Shown in pieces: positions 1 to 8,934 of a stretch of 64,000 nt of DNA. A model generated the notes under the pieces. It was not told the DNA's origin. It saw nothing but the letters and a program-made list of their open reading frames with translations, and made no database searches. A program made the translations under genes and the position numbers. The DNA is from Hyparrhenia diplandra. Its lineage: Eukaryota > Streptophyta > Magnoliopsida > Poales > Poaceae. Numbering within the stretch: position 1 is the first letter of the stretch; the number at the start of each line of letters is the position of its first letter. The stretch spans positions 62,001 through 126,000 of the forward strand of contig JADLZK010007650.1 in assembly GCA_015847255.1 (NCBI GenBank). Direction: 5' to 3'.

Positions 1-1029
1 GGCGGAAGGCGGCACGCGTCGACGGGGGTCAGTCTATCTACGCGAGACCCTCCCCACCCTCTCCCCCCCAGCCGCAGGCGAGGAGGAGGCCGACGAGCGG
101 CGGCCCGGCCGGTGGGGCGTCGGCGCGGCCGGCGTCGCCCGAATCCCAGGAGGCTTGAGTTTGTGTCTTCGTCGAGCCGGCCCGGGGCCGCCGTCGGGCC
201 GGTCGGGGCCGTCGTCGAACCCCGGCCGTCGTCGGGCCCACCGCTTCGGACTTCGGACTCCGGTGCCGAAGAGACACACTGTCGAGGCGTCTTCCTCAAG
301 TGCCGGCAAGGTCTACCCGGTAGCGGGGCCTCGAGCCTCCCAGGGGGGGCCGATCCCTTTCGCCCGCCGCCGGTGATTCGACCCCCACGGTGACAAGTAA
401 GTAGCCATTGATATTTTCACTACTTGTTCATATGACATGTTGAAAATCGAACTTGGACTAACAATTCGTCTTAATGGCTCATGCGATGCTTGGAAGATTG
501 TAAGCGGAGGGGCGGTTGCGCCATATCAATGGCATCGAGACTGCGATTAAAGAGAACTACCCGGCACGGTGGCCGTCGGGGGCGTGAGGGAGCCGCCCTA
601 TACGTGGGAGCACGCCGTGATGGCGTGGAGGAGGCGCCCTTGCCGGGGAAGATCAAGGCGGACTTACGGGTGAGTGCGTATGCGGGATTACTTCCACGTC
701 GTTTAAATACTATGTTTTTAAATAATAGAATGATACATGTTGTGCGTATGCGAGAACTACTTCACGTCAGGCGGGTCAAGAGGCGGTGGCGCTAGAGTGC
801 GGGGCGAGTGCGAGACCGACTCAAGGACTGTACCACGAGGCCCGTGTCCGGTGCATCGTCTCCTTCAACGCCGCGGCGTGCTTGGCAAGGTGGTGAGGAA
901 GAATGAAGCAAGGGAGATGATGCTCCGGAGGAGACCGACCTCACCGGGGACCGGTACATCCGGTTTCGTAGAACACATTTATTTCGATTCCTTCAATGCA
1001 AAATAAGCGGGGCTTCCATTCATCCTCTT

Positions 1030-1670
1030 TATGTCATGCGGATGTGTCGGAGTGGTGCGGCAAGTACAAGGGCTCTTTGGGAGTCCATTGTGGACAAGTG
1101 GCTCTTGGGCGAGGCGTGCGAGACCAAGAGACTCCGTCGGAGATGTCGCTTGGAGATGGAAGGGAAGCCACACCACCAAGGGCGTGCCCCTCCCGGTGTA
1201 TATGGATAGATGGAGTGCGATTCGGTTGATTTTTTTATTCAAGCGCTCAAATCTCTTCACTTCTAACCATCTCACGTGTTCTCCTCGCGGTCCCGCCGCA
1301 TGAAGGCCAAAGACATCGGCGAGTACACGGGGTTCGCCTTGACTCCGGCGGCGAGAGCGGCGGCCCGACCAACGTCTACGACGGCGAAGGGGGGCGAGGC
1401 GTACACCAACGCCAGCGTCTACCCCAAGCTTACCCGATGCAGAGGCGGCAAAGCGGCGCTATGGGGCGACCGATCCGACCACAGCGCCCCTGGACCTGGA
1501 GACACGGTGATGAGGTTGGGAGAGAGAAGCAGCACGGCCGGTTACGGATGGCCAACAGCGCGATCAACCCGTCCCCTCGTTGGCGGTGGCGTGATTCGCT
1601 CAAGGAACCGCGACCTCCACCGACATCCCCATAGCACCTCGGCGGCCAGAGCTCCACGCGAGATGATGCG
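1030..1670 (+). pseudogene. Decayed Transposase_24 (Ptta/En/Spm)-like protein of the CACTA element
   Basis: Three plus-strand segments in different frames resemble the C-terminal half of the plant Ptta/En/Spm transposase-associated family (Transposase_24). In order they are: a basic segment reading VDKW followed by an Arg-rich stretch and PHHQG (about 1090-1185); EAYTNASVYPKL (about 1399-1434), the EAYT.A.V motif that usually follows; and KQHGRLRMANSAINP (about 1515-1575), matching the usual GEGKxHGRYWIADG-type block. Stops and frame changes separate them, so no complete protein is encoded. The 179-codon open frame from 1276 covers only part and leaves the family frame. The assignment rests on motif memory and was not searched. 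Flanking DNA is very GC-rich with no further recognisable domain. Confidence 0.6.
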
Positions 1671-2367
1671 GGAGTTTCGGGTAATTTCAGTTTCATTCGT
1701 CGTTCACTGGTTTTACACATGTCATTTGCCTATGCATTGTTTCAACGTTATGGGTGTAATATTGCAGGCCGGATGGCGAGTTGGAGGCCAAGCGGGCGGC
1801 CAGCGGCGAGTTTGAGGCCGGGCGGGCGGCCCGGGCGAGGCCCATCGGCGGGAGTTGGAGGCATACCCGGCAATACTCGGCGCGTCGGTGCGGGGCGTGG
1901 CGGGCTACTTCGGGGCCTCCAAATCCCGGGTGTGACCACGCCTCAGGTTGCCTCCCTCGCGGTTCGCTCCACCCCCGTTTCCGTTCCTCCTCCTGTAGGG
2001 ACTCCGGTGAGTATATGTTGTTGTTTATTTATTTGGCTGTTGTGCGGCTCACTGCGGCGGTACTAATGAGATCGCCTCTCCTTTGTGCAGCCATCGCCGG
2101 CGGGTTCGAACCCGACTCCTCAGGTGGCCCTTCTCCACCCCATCCGATTGGCCCGACTCCACGGTACACGTGGCGGGTGGCGTTCCTCCTCGGCACGCAG
2201 CGGCGGCCACACTACGGGCTTCCACACGTCCCTCCTACACACCACGGGTGGGCGTACCAATCGGCGCCGCAGCATGGGTGGTATCGGGGCAAGGTGAGGG
2301 CACCTCACACTCTTCGCACCGGGGAGGCCACGGGTCGGGGTAGTGAAGTTGAGTTGGTGGTGATGGA

Positions 2368-2602
2368 TTTATTTTGGATGTTGGACATGTTGCCTTTGTG
2401 ATGGATCTAGTTTCGATGTTGGACATGTTACATTTCGTTTGGATGTTGGACATGTTACATTTCGTTTGGATGTTGGACATGTTCAATTTCGTTTGGATGT
2501 TGGACTATATGTGTGAATTTGTAATATATGTGGATTATATATGTGAATTTGTGAGATATGTGGATTATATATGTGAATTGGTGATATATGTGGTTTATGT
2601 GT
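2368..2602. repeat. Two adjoining minisatellites inside the CACTA element
   Basis: From about 2368 to 2511 a unit of about 27 bp built on TTTGGATGTTGGACATGTT is repeated about five times with small changes. It passes straight into a second tandem array (about 2512-2602) of about 31 bp built on ATATGTGGATTATATATGTG, repeated about three times. Both lie just inside the subterminal repeat zone. Open frames across them are simple consequences of the repeats. Confidence 0.85.
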
Positions 2603-2682
2603 ATATATGAATGCTTATGGTATATGTATACGTGTATTTGCGGCAACAATCAACTTAAACTTGACAAAAAAATGAAACTCCC

Positions 2683-3166
2683 AGCTTTTGCCGAGTGCCG
2701 ACACTCGGCAAAGCTGGGTACCTGCAACAAAAGCGGCGGTTTGCGAGGTGCGAAGGTGGCACTCGGCAAAATGACATAACTTTGCCGAGTGCCATTTGTA
2801 TTGCACTCGGCAAAGTTTATTTATTCTTTTTTATAAAAAATGATTTGCCGAGTGCCGACATGTGGCACTCGGCAAAGATTTTAAAATATTCAAATCTTTG
2901 CCGAGTGCCCGTCGTTTGGCACTTTCGGCAAAGAGCGTCATATGTAGCGTTCGACGTCAAGTTCGCCGAAAGCAGCGACATGGCACTCGGCGAACCCTTT
3001 GCCAACTGCCCGACATTTGGCACTTTCGGCAAAAGATTCGTTTGCCGAGTCATTCTTTGCCCAGTGGGGTTCGCGAGTATGGCGGTCGGCAAAGCCTTTG
3101 CCGAAGTGCAGAACTGCCTTTGCCTAGTGCAGTCTGCACTCGGCAAAAAGCCCGATTCCTGTAGTG
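2683..3166. repeat. CACTA subterminal repeat array (TTTGCCGAGTGCC motif)
   Basis: At least a dozen direct and inverted copies of TTTGCCGAGTGCC / GGCACTCGGCAAAG are crowded into the last 480 bp. Some copies are mutated (for example TTGCCTAGTGC near 3119). In CACTA elements such motifs are the binding sites for the element's TnpA-like protein; that role is known for the family and inferred here. Confidence 0.85.
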
Positions 3167-3169
3167 AAC

Positions 3170-3435
3170 ACTACAAATTCCATCGCTAACTCTAACTGGA
3201 ACTGGAATCCGGCCAGGACCTACTCCACTCGAGCAAAGGGTAGGTCCGTCCGGCGGCCGGCCTCCACGAGCGGCAGGGACGGCACGCCCACCTCGCGCGG
3301 CGGTTGCTGCGACGATCGACGGGCCGGAAGCTACTTTTTTTATCGATTCAGAGAAGCCGCTCCTCATCCAACTAAAAAGATTATTATGCCCTCTAATATT
3401 AATTATAATTCAGTTCCGATGCCACACAATTAAGT
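3170..3435. other. Unassigned 270 bp between CACTA element and CEP promoter relic
   Basis: A GC-rich half (about 3200-3330) followed by AT-rich DNA. No coding motif, TIR or repeat of the surrounding array was recognised. It separates the transposon from the CEP promoter relic and may include the lost boundary of that duplicated copy. Confidence 0.4.
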
Positions 3436-4190
3436 GGCGTTTGGATGGATTGCTAGAGGAGAAGGTGGTGAAACTAACAATTAAGCTGAAGGATCGATAA
3501 TGCTACAGATGGGTTTACTTCAAGTTACCTTGTCTCTAGCTTAGCTTGGGATGCCTACAACCTCCTACGCTCCAAGGTATTTATAGGCAAGCATCGACGG
3601 AGCTTGTACACTATTAAGTTTCGTTATACAGTCTGTCTTGCACATGCACGGAGAATATAATTGTGATTGAGAATTTATTTTGTGTAGTCCTGTGTAGTAG
3701 AAGGCGAGGAATGAAAAGGGGCTTCTATTTATTTTCCTTTACAGTGCATGGTTTTTCGTCACCTGAAAATAATACTATATATACAATTAACTTAACATTT
3801 ATGCATCTATTCTACAGTGTTATTGTTAGTAATTTTATTTATGCCTTAAGTTTTTCAGTAAATAATTAACTGCGAGTATTAAGAAAAACACTGAAATGGA
3901 TCCTATGCGTTGATTAAATGTCGATTTCCATCAAAAGAATGAAATGGAGTCAAGTGGAACACCCATGGTTTTATTGGCACATCCAACCAAGCCATGGGGA
4001 TATATCTTGTCTCCTCTTGCCATTAGTTGTTTGATCATCTACACTTGTGCTTCTCATTCATATATAGCTCGTGTGTAGTTGTTGCTTGCTTGGTTTGCCC
4101 TCCAATAACATAGTCTTTGGTTGTAGTCGGTAGCCAGTTTTAGTTTGCTCTTCTTGTTTAGCTCACTAGGAGTATAGCGTTTTGCTATAA
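3436..4190 (-). pseudogene. CEP gene relic: promoter and leader kept, coding sequence lost
   Basis: This stretch aligns almost base for base with 16383-17200, which is the leader, promoter and upstream DNA of the CEP pseudogene at 16052-16390. It keeps the leader (GCTAGAGGAGAAGG onward), the TATA box as GTATTTATAG on the plus strand (3577-3586), and a long shared upstream tract. Homology stops at the first codons: the start-codon region is altered and the rest of the CEP reading frame is absent, replaced by unrelated DNA to the left. At about 4190 the copy changes abruptly to the 3' flank of the next CEP gene. It is best read as a CEP unit that lost its coding part by deletion. Confidence 0.8.
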
Positions 4191-4667
4191 ATATAGACAT
4201 CGTTTGCCATGCATGCATGTATGGTTTTTCATTTTGGAGAACAAAGGAAGTAAATGGATCGTCATCAGCACACACTACGTTTCAATTTGAATAAAAGCCC
4301 TTAATCATAGTTCACATTATATGTAGTACGATGAGCTGCTTTGAGTATCAACGACTCAATAACCGTGTGACAGCCCTACGTACTGTTTTTTTTTTTTTTT
4401 TTTTTTGAAAAGAGCCCTACGTACTGGTTATGAAGAATGTCATGCATGCTACCATGCAATGGCAAATAAATGCAAGTACGTACGTACGTCCCATATCTTT
4501 AGGTGTATGCGGAATTTGCAAAGCAGAGGACTAAAACGAAGAACTAATTAAGGTAGTAAATATGCAACTAGAAGAAAGCTGGGCCTGGGAACAAACAAAT
4601 TAAATTAACTAAAGCTACTTGCTAATGCCTGTAGCTATTGAATATAATCTTCATCATCAATGAATCA
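4191..4667 (-). other. 3' flank of CEP copy 1 (array-conserved)
   Basis: Non-coding DNA that recurs beside the other minus-strand CEP loci (about 15550-16050 and 22540-23070), including the stretches around GGTTTTTCATTTTGGAGAA and GAATGTCATGCATGCTACC. It should hold the 3' UTR and polyadenylation region of the CEP gene. A run of about 20 T at 4387-4406 interrupts it and may be the tail of a tiny retroposon insert. Confidence 0.65.
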
Positions 4668-4895
4668 TCATTGACTGATGGTAGTAAGCAGCTTCCTCCC
4701 AATCCTGCTGTGGGTGAATGCATGACCGATCCCAGGGCTGTGGCTTGGGTTAGCAGGGCGGACGTCCTCTGCCGCTCCAGGAACACCATCTTGTGTAGGA
4801 GTGCATTGAGCTGGCTTGATTTGAAAGGCGAGAACCAGGACTACTACCATTACAGCCACTGTGCATATAGTGTTGTATGACTTTTGGAAGGCCAT
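4668..4895 (-). CDS. CEP peptide hormone precursor, copy 1 (short form)
   Basis: This 75-residue, single-exon secreted precursor belongs to the C-terminally encoded peptide family. CEPs are released outside the cell as about 15-residue hydroxyproline peptides and act through leucine-rich-repeat receptor kinases in nitrogen-demand and root-growth signalling (family knowledge). Residues 1 to about 30 are a signal peptide with the hydrophobic core VAVMVVVLVLAFQI. The CEP domain is residues 44-58, DVRPANPSHSPGIGH, followed by the conserved tail ending in GRKLLTTISQ. Compared with copies 3 and 4 it lacks about 35 linker residues, an in-frame loss between two short Thr/Ala-Pro-Thr repeats, so the CEP domain starts only about 14 residues after the predicted signal peptide. 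The start is the same Met used in all copies. A Stowaway MITE splits its leader from its TATA box. T5 of the usual RPTNP is Ala here. Confidence 0.88.
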   Translation of the reverse strand: MAFQKSYNTICTVAVMVVVLVLAFQIKPAQCTPTQDGVPGAAEDVRPANPSHSPGIGHAFTHSRIGRKLLTTISQ

Positions 4896-5038
4896 GTGGT
4901 AGCTCGAAGGAGAAGGTGATGAAACTAACTATCTGAAGAATCAATAAATAGCTAATCTGATGGGTTTACTTAAGTTACGCTTTCCCCTGGTTTCCTCTAC
5001 CTTGGCTTGGCCGATGGCTACAACCACCTACGCACCTA

Positions 5039-5129
5039 CTCCCTCTGTCCCTAAATGTTTGTCTCTAGAAAACCGTGTTTCCCTCATAGACACGCTTCCC
5101 GGGCGACATACATAAAGGGGACGGAGGAG
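5039..5129. mobile_element. Short Stowaway-like MITE in the leader of CEP copy 1
   Basis: The termini are CTCCCTCTGTCCC and its approximate inverse GGGGACGGAGGAG, flanked by TA on both sides (5037-5038 and 5130-5131), as expected for Stowaway/Tc1-mariner MITEs. At 91 bp it is shorter than most. The other CEP copies read straight from the conserved leader block into CTATTTATAG without it, so the insertion is specific to this copy. It lies one base from the TATA box, on the transcribed side. Confidence 0.85.
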
Positions 5130-5132
5130 TAG

Positions 5133-5142
5133 CTATTTATAG
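5133..5142 (-). promoter_or_regulatory. TATA box of CEP copy 1
   Basis: CTATAAATAG on the minus strand, conserved at the matching place in every CEP locus of the window. In the other loci the conserved leader (inverse of TACAACCTCCTAC) begins about 20-25 bases downstream; here the 91-bp MITE intervenes, so a start site about 30 bases downstream would fall inside the MITE. Confidence 0.7.
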
Positions 5143-5704
5143 GTAAGCATCGACGCCCGCCGCCCCCTAAAGTACACAAGTTTCGTTACAGTCTGTCTGC
5201 CCCCAATACACAAGTTTCGTTACAGTCTGTGTTGCACATGCACGGATCGAGAATAAAAAGCGCGATACGCAATCTCATGCTTTTTGTGCAGCAGCAGAAG
5301 AAATCGTTTTCCAATTAGTTCCAAGACGAACAGAGAAGCTCTGGCCAGGTTTAGTTTGCAACTTTTTACAACTTGATGAACAGTAACTCTTTCATTTATA
5401 TTTGGTAAATATTAATTGTCTAATCATGGAGAACTAGATTCAAAAGATTTGTCTCGTGATTTACCACCAAACTGTATAATTAATTATTTTTTATCTACAT
5501 TTACTGCTTCATTTATGTGTCCAAAAAATAATGTGATGGAGAGAGTAAAAAACTTTGAACTTTGCATGCAAACCCTAGTCGATAAACTTTCCTGTCAGGT
5601 AGATGCACTCGTGCGTGCGCATGATCGTCTCCACTATACGACATAAGAGAGATCAAAGTAATTTTGTTTGTATCTGCCATTGATTACACAGTTACGCTGT
5701 CTGT
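5143..5704. other. Upstream DNA of CEP copy 1
   Basis: The first about 110 bp match other CEP upstream regions (GTAAGCATCGACG, TTTCGTTACAGTCTGT). A small direct duplication of ACAAGTTTCGTTACAGTCTG occurs at 5174-5228. Nothing else recognisable was seen. Confidence 0.4.
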
Positions 5705-6515
5705 TCATGGATGCACGTACGCTGCCCGTGCATGACCTTGACTAGCTACTAGTACTACAAAAAAGACAGTTTTTTTTTATAGTTTATCGATCTAAACACT
5801 CAAGGAGGTTAAGTTCATGTACTGTCATCGATGCAGTCTCTGACACGAAGCTAATTTTTAGGCTGATCATCAAAGTACACTTCTTAGGAAAACTATTGCA
5901 TCTTTATGCCTAGCGTGATTAGCCACCACTAACTACGTGTACGGAACAATGTGACCGACGGCTGGCACCGCCATGCATCTCGCTTTATATTATATATATA
6001 CGCGCGTATAATCCTGTTAGCATGCAGCTAGAGGCACTCCACTCCAACGACAACATGAAGCCAGAACACGAACACCAGCTTTAGTTTCGCCATTTAGCGG
6101 CCGGCCGACCTTGTCTGCTCGGCACGCACTAGCCCTAAGTACACTCTAAAAGCCACCACCAGAGGTAGCCGCCATTGCCTTGTACTATATTCTAGCTAGC
6201 TTCAAATCGCAACCAAAAGTGGTACTTGAGGAGCTCAAGAAAACTTGTAAGTGAACACTATATTATATGTACTGCAATGGCTCTGGGCAGGTGTCTGGAG
6301 AATCTGAATCTAGCTACATACGAGATTCACCTTGACCCTCCACCTTATGAAGAGATATACCAACTACATCGCAAGATTCCTTCCAGCACTCATCATTGAA
6401 TATTAATTTTGGCCGGCTTTCGTGTGCTACCATGTAACTTTTGCATCTTTTCCAGCTTCGTACACGTACTACACATCTATACACCTATACATGCCTTAAG
6501 ATATTAATTATGTGA

Positions 6516-6737
6516 CAAATTTTTTTTGACATAAACAGGAGGGGTTTCCTCCTACTGGGCTTTTATTGATATGAATAAAGGTTCCAAACATCTAAATTAA
6601 GATACATAGAAGGTATGGAAAAAATAAGGAAAATTACAAATGAGATCGTAGCCATAAATCTAAACTAAATTTAATTTGAGGCTTTGCTCTAAGCATAACT
6701 AGAGCAATTTCTTTCTTGAAGACATCCTTGCAACGTC
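6516..6737 (-). mobile_element. Truncated LINE/SINE-type retroposon, 222 bp
   Basis: It is flanked by perfect 10-bp direct repeats AATTATGTGA (6506-6515 and 6738-6747). The left end carries a T-run followed by GACATAAACAGGAGGGG, so in minus orientation it ends in CCCCTCCTGTTTATGTC plus poly(A), a typical grass L1 3' end. The sister module at about 9690-9720 reads through without it, giving an empty site. No coding domain remains. Confidence 0.85.
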
Positions 6738-6967
6738 AATTATGTGATAATAACAAAGGGACACCAAGCAGCATCCCCCCCCCCACCCCCACCCCCACCC
6801 ACACCTAGAAGAAAATCATGTTTTCCTTATCTTTACTGATCTAATTGCTTACTGAGAGATATTTTTGTTTTGAGTTTGAATTAGCTGTTTTTATGTCATA
6901 GGTGGATATGCTTCTTAACGATGTTGTGCAGTGACATAGTTAGCTGTTAGCTCTATATAAAAGCGAC

Positions 6968-7367
6968 AAAATATATGGTGGAAACCATATGCTAGGTGGA
7001 AACATGAAAACCAAATATTCTGTAATTTAGCACACACATACTACATACCAATATGTACTCACATGAAAAGGTTAAGATGAAAACTTACTTCTGAAAAAAT
7101 TACATAAAAATAACAAATTTCAGGTGTGTGTGCACTAAAGGACAAAAATTGAAAGGTTTTGTCCTTTAGTGCACATGCACCTAAAATTTGTTATTTTTGT
7201 ATGAATTTTGCTAGTTTGAGTTGACGTCTCAACTTCTGCATGTTAGTAACATATTGGTATGTAGTATGGGTGTGTTAAATTTCAGAATTTTTAAAACTTT
7301 CTAGATATGACTTTTTGAATTGGTTTTCATGTTTCCACCTAGCATGTGGTTTTCACCATATATTTTT
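6968..7367. mobile_element. Long foldback (inverted-repeat) element, about 400 bp
   Basis: The two halves are inverted copies of each other: AAATATATGGTGGAAACCA at the left edge is mirrored by TGGTTTTCACCATATATTT at the right edge, and the centre holds GTGCACTAAAGGACAAAA facing TTTTGTCCTTTAGTGCAC around 7130-7175. The arms match imperfectly over nearly 200 bp. A transcript would fold into one long hairpin. It resembles a foldback MITE; no clear target duplication was found. It is absent from the sister modules. Confidence 0.8.
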
Positions 7368-8084
7368 CAGAAAAAACTGTGTCTCACTCTATTCTTCACT
7401 GCTGGTGGTGGTTTATAACTGATTATAAAGAAAAATGACCGACTCCATCAAACTATATTCATAGGACAGTCGCATGTTAAGTGACATAATTATTTGAAAA
7501 GAGACATGGAAAAATGATCGACTCAATGGATAAATTTAGAACCTTCAAATAACCGCAGGGTTGAAGAGTTTGGATCGAAGTTGTAATCATTAGGTTAGAG
7601 GAATCCTAAACATAAGATCAACTTGTATCGGTAGTAGTTTGTGAATGCAAACCAACAGACTAACCGTGCCTGTCATCATGCTGCATTCACAAAATTGCTC
7701 TAATGGAGTATCATGTAGACTGTCCTCTGAAACCTTCTTTCTGCATGTGCGTTGAGTATTATTTTAGTGCACAAGAGACGATGTGCTTTTTTCTAGTTTT
7801 CATTACCTTAATTTCCTACCCTATCCACAAAAGAATGCAATTATCTCTTTTGAGAAGTAAAATGATTAAACTTTGACCAAATTTATATTAAAAAGTGCAG
7901 ATATTTATTATACAATATTAATACCATTAGATTAGTTATAGAATATATTTTTATAAAAATATATTTGGAAACATAAATACAAGTAATATTTTCTAAATTT
8001 GGTTAAAATTGAAACTAATTTGACCGACACACATCCTTTGCATTCTTTTTATCGATGGAAGCAGTATGTTTTACAAGCATATAT

Positions 8085-8652
8085 GTCGGCGTATGCTGAA
8101 TATTCGAAGGGCACGCCGTGTGGAGCCGACGCTAGGCTCGGCGGTGGCGCGGCTGCCCTCCTTTCATTCTCTACCGAGGCGGGCTCGGTGGGCTATTGGG
8201 CTGACGGGTTTGGTGGCCTACCGGGCCTTTTTTTTGTTTTCTACGTTGATTATCCGTGGCGGTCACGGTTGTTACGGCATTAACCGTGACCTTTTGAAGG
8301 TGACGGGCCCTCATGCCCGCCACGAGAAAAAGCAAAATAGCCCGCCACACAAAAGCTTTTCATTAGTAGTGCTTGTTCAAACATCGATAAAGACCTTTTT
8401 CTTTAAGTGGTGAAATTAAAGAGAGATCAGAACATAAGAATGTATATAATTACATAAACCAACATTGTTTAGTGGCAATCAAGTGGAAGGTATCTGGTAG
8501 GCGGCCCGGGCGGGACACGTACTGGACACAAGAACGGCGTCATGCACGATATGACCATGAATCCAGACGGAATGTCGTCGTCAGCCTTCGGCCAGCTTGA
8601 ATATACCGTGCATTGCTGAAGAATATACGCTAGCTAGGCAGGTACTAATTTA
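8085..8652. other. GC-rich block with facing CGTGGCGGT motifs, then unassigned DNA
   Basis: Around 8100-8200 the sequence resembles 13680-13850 (shared GTGGAGCC, CTGCCCTCCTTTCAT-type words). Around 8250-8320 facing copies of CCGTGGCGGTCACGG / TTAACCGTGACC recall the subterminal motifs near 25560-25740, suggesting a transposon fragment. From 8340 to 8652 no feature was recognised beyond short matches to 19500-19640 (for example GACGGAATGTCGTCGTC). Confidence 0.4.
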
Positions 8653-8889
8653 CTCCCTCCGCCCTAAAATAAACGGCGTTTTCGCTTCCCCGAGAAACAT
8701 ATACCGGCAATTATATACTGAAATAGGATTAATATTTATATTACACAATTATTATCATTGGAAAGATCTTTTGATCTAGTTTTTTAACAAATTTATTTGA
8801 AGATTTAAATCTTCTACATATTTTCTACAAATCGAGTCAAACTTGTGGCACGAAAACCTAAAACGTCGTTTATTTTGGGACGGAGGGAG
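8653..8889. mobile_element. Stowaway MITE, 237 bp
   Basis: Terminal inverted repeats are CTCCCTCCGCCCTAAAATAA and its inverse (ending GGGACGGAGGGAG), flanked by TA at 8651-8652 and 8890-8891. The interior is AT-rich, as usual for the family. Confidence 0.93.
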
Positions 8890-8934
8890 TAGAAAAGAAC
8901 AATAGTACACCTCGATCATCGTAGTACTCTTGCA

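Larger units (their letters stand above)
1..3166 (+). mobile_element. CACTA (En/Spm-like) transposon, right-hand part
   Basis: The right end is CCCGATTCCTGTAGTG (3151-3166), the inverse of a CACTACAGGAAT-type CACTA terminus. The 480 bases before it are packed with direct and inverted copies of TTTGCCGAGTGCC, a subterminal repeat typical of grass CACTA elements. The left end lies outside the window, so the 3-bp target duplication cannot be confirmed; the base triplet after the element is AAC. Inside are a decayed transposase-associated reading frame and two minisatellites. Plus orientation is taken from that frame. Confidence 0.88.
5705..8140. repeat. Array module A, copy a (conserved non-coding)
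   Basis: This segment recurs, partly, upstream of several CEP loci. Anchors seen here are TTTAGTTTCGCCATTTAGC (6080-6098), GTACACTCTAAAAGCCACCA (from 6139), GAATCTGAATCTAGC (from 6300), and the end block TATGTCGGCG plus GCTGAATATTCG (about 8084-8105). A TATA-like stretch precedes the first anchor (about 5984-6002). Short open frames over the anchors are not kept between copies, so it is probably not protein-coding. A retroposon (6516-6737) and a foldback (6968-7367) interrupt this copy, and about 7820-8040 looks like a decayed Stowaway MITE related to about 9830-10065 and 30660-30857. Confidence 0.7.

Noticed and set aside
1276..1815. 179-codon open frame as a host gene
   Set aside because: Its recognisable parts belong to a CACTA-associated protein and the frame leaves the motif frame; it lies inside the transposon.
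6291..6400. Short frame starting MENLNL in module A as a conserved peptide
   Set aside because: The frame is broken by frameshifts or stops in copies b, c and d, and in copy a the Met codon itself is altered, so it is not kept.
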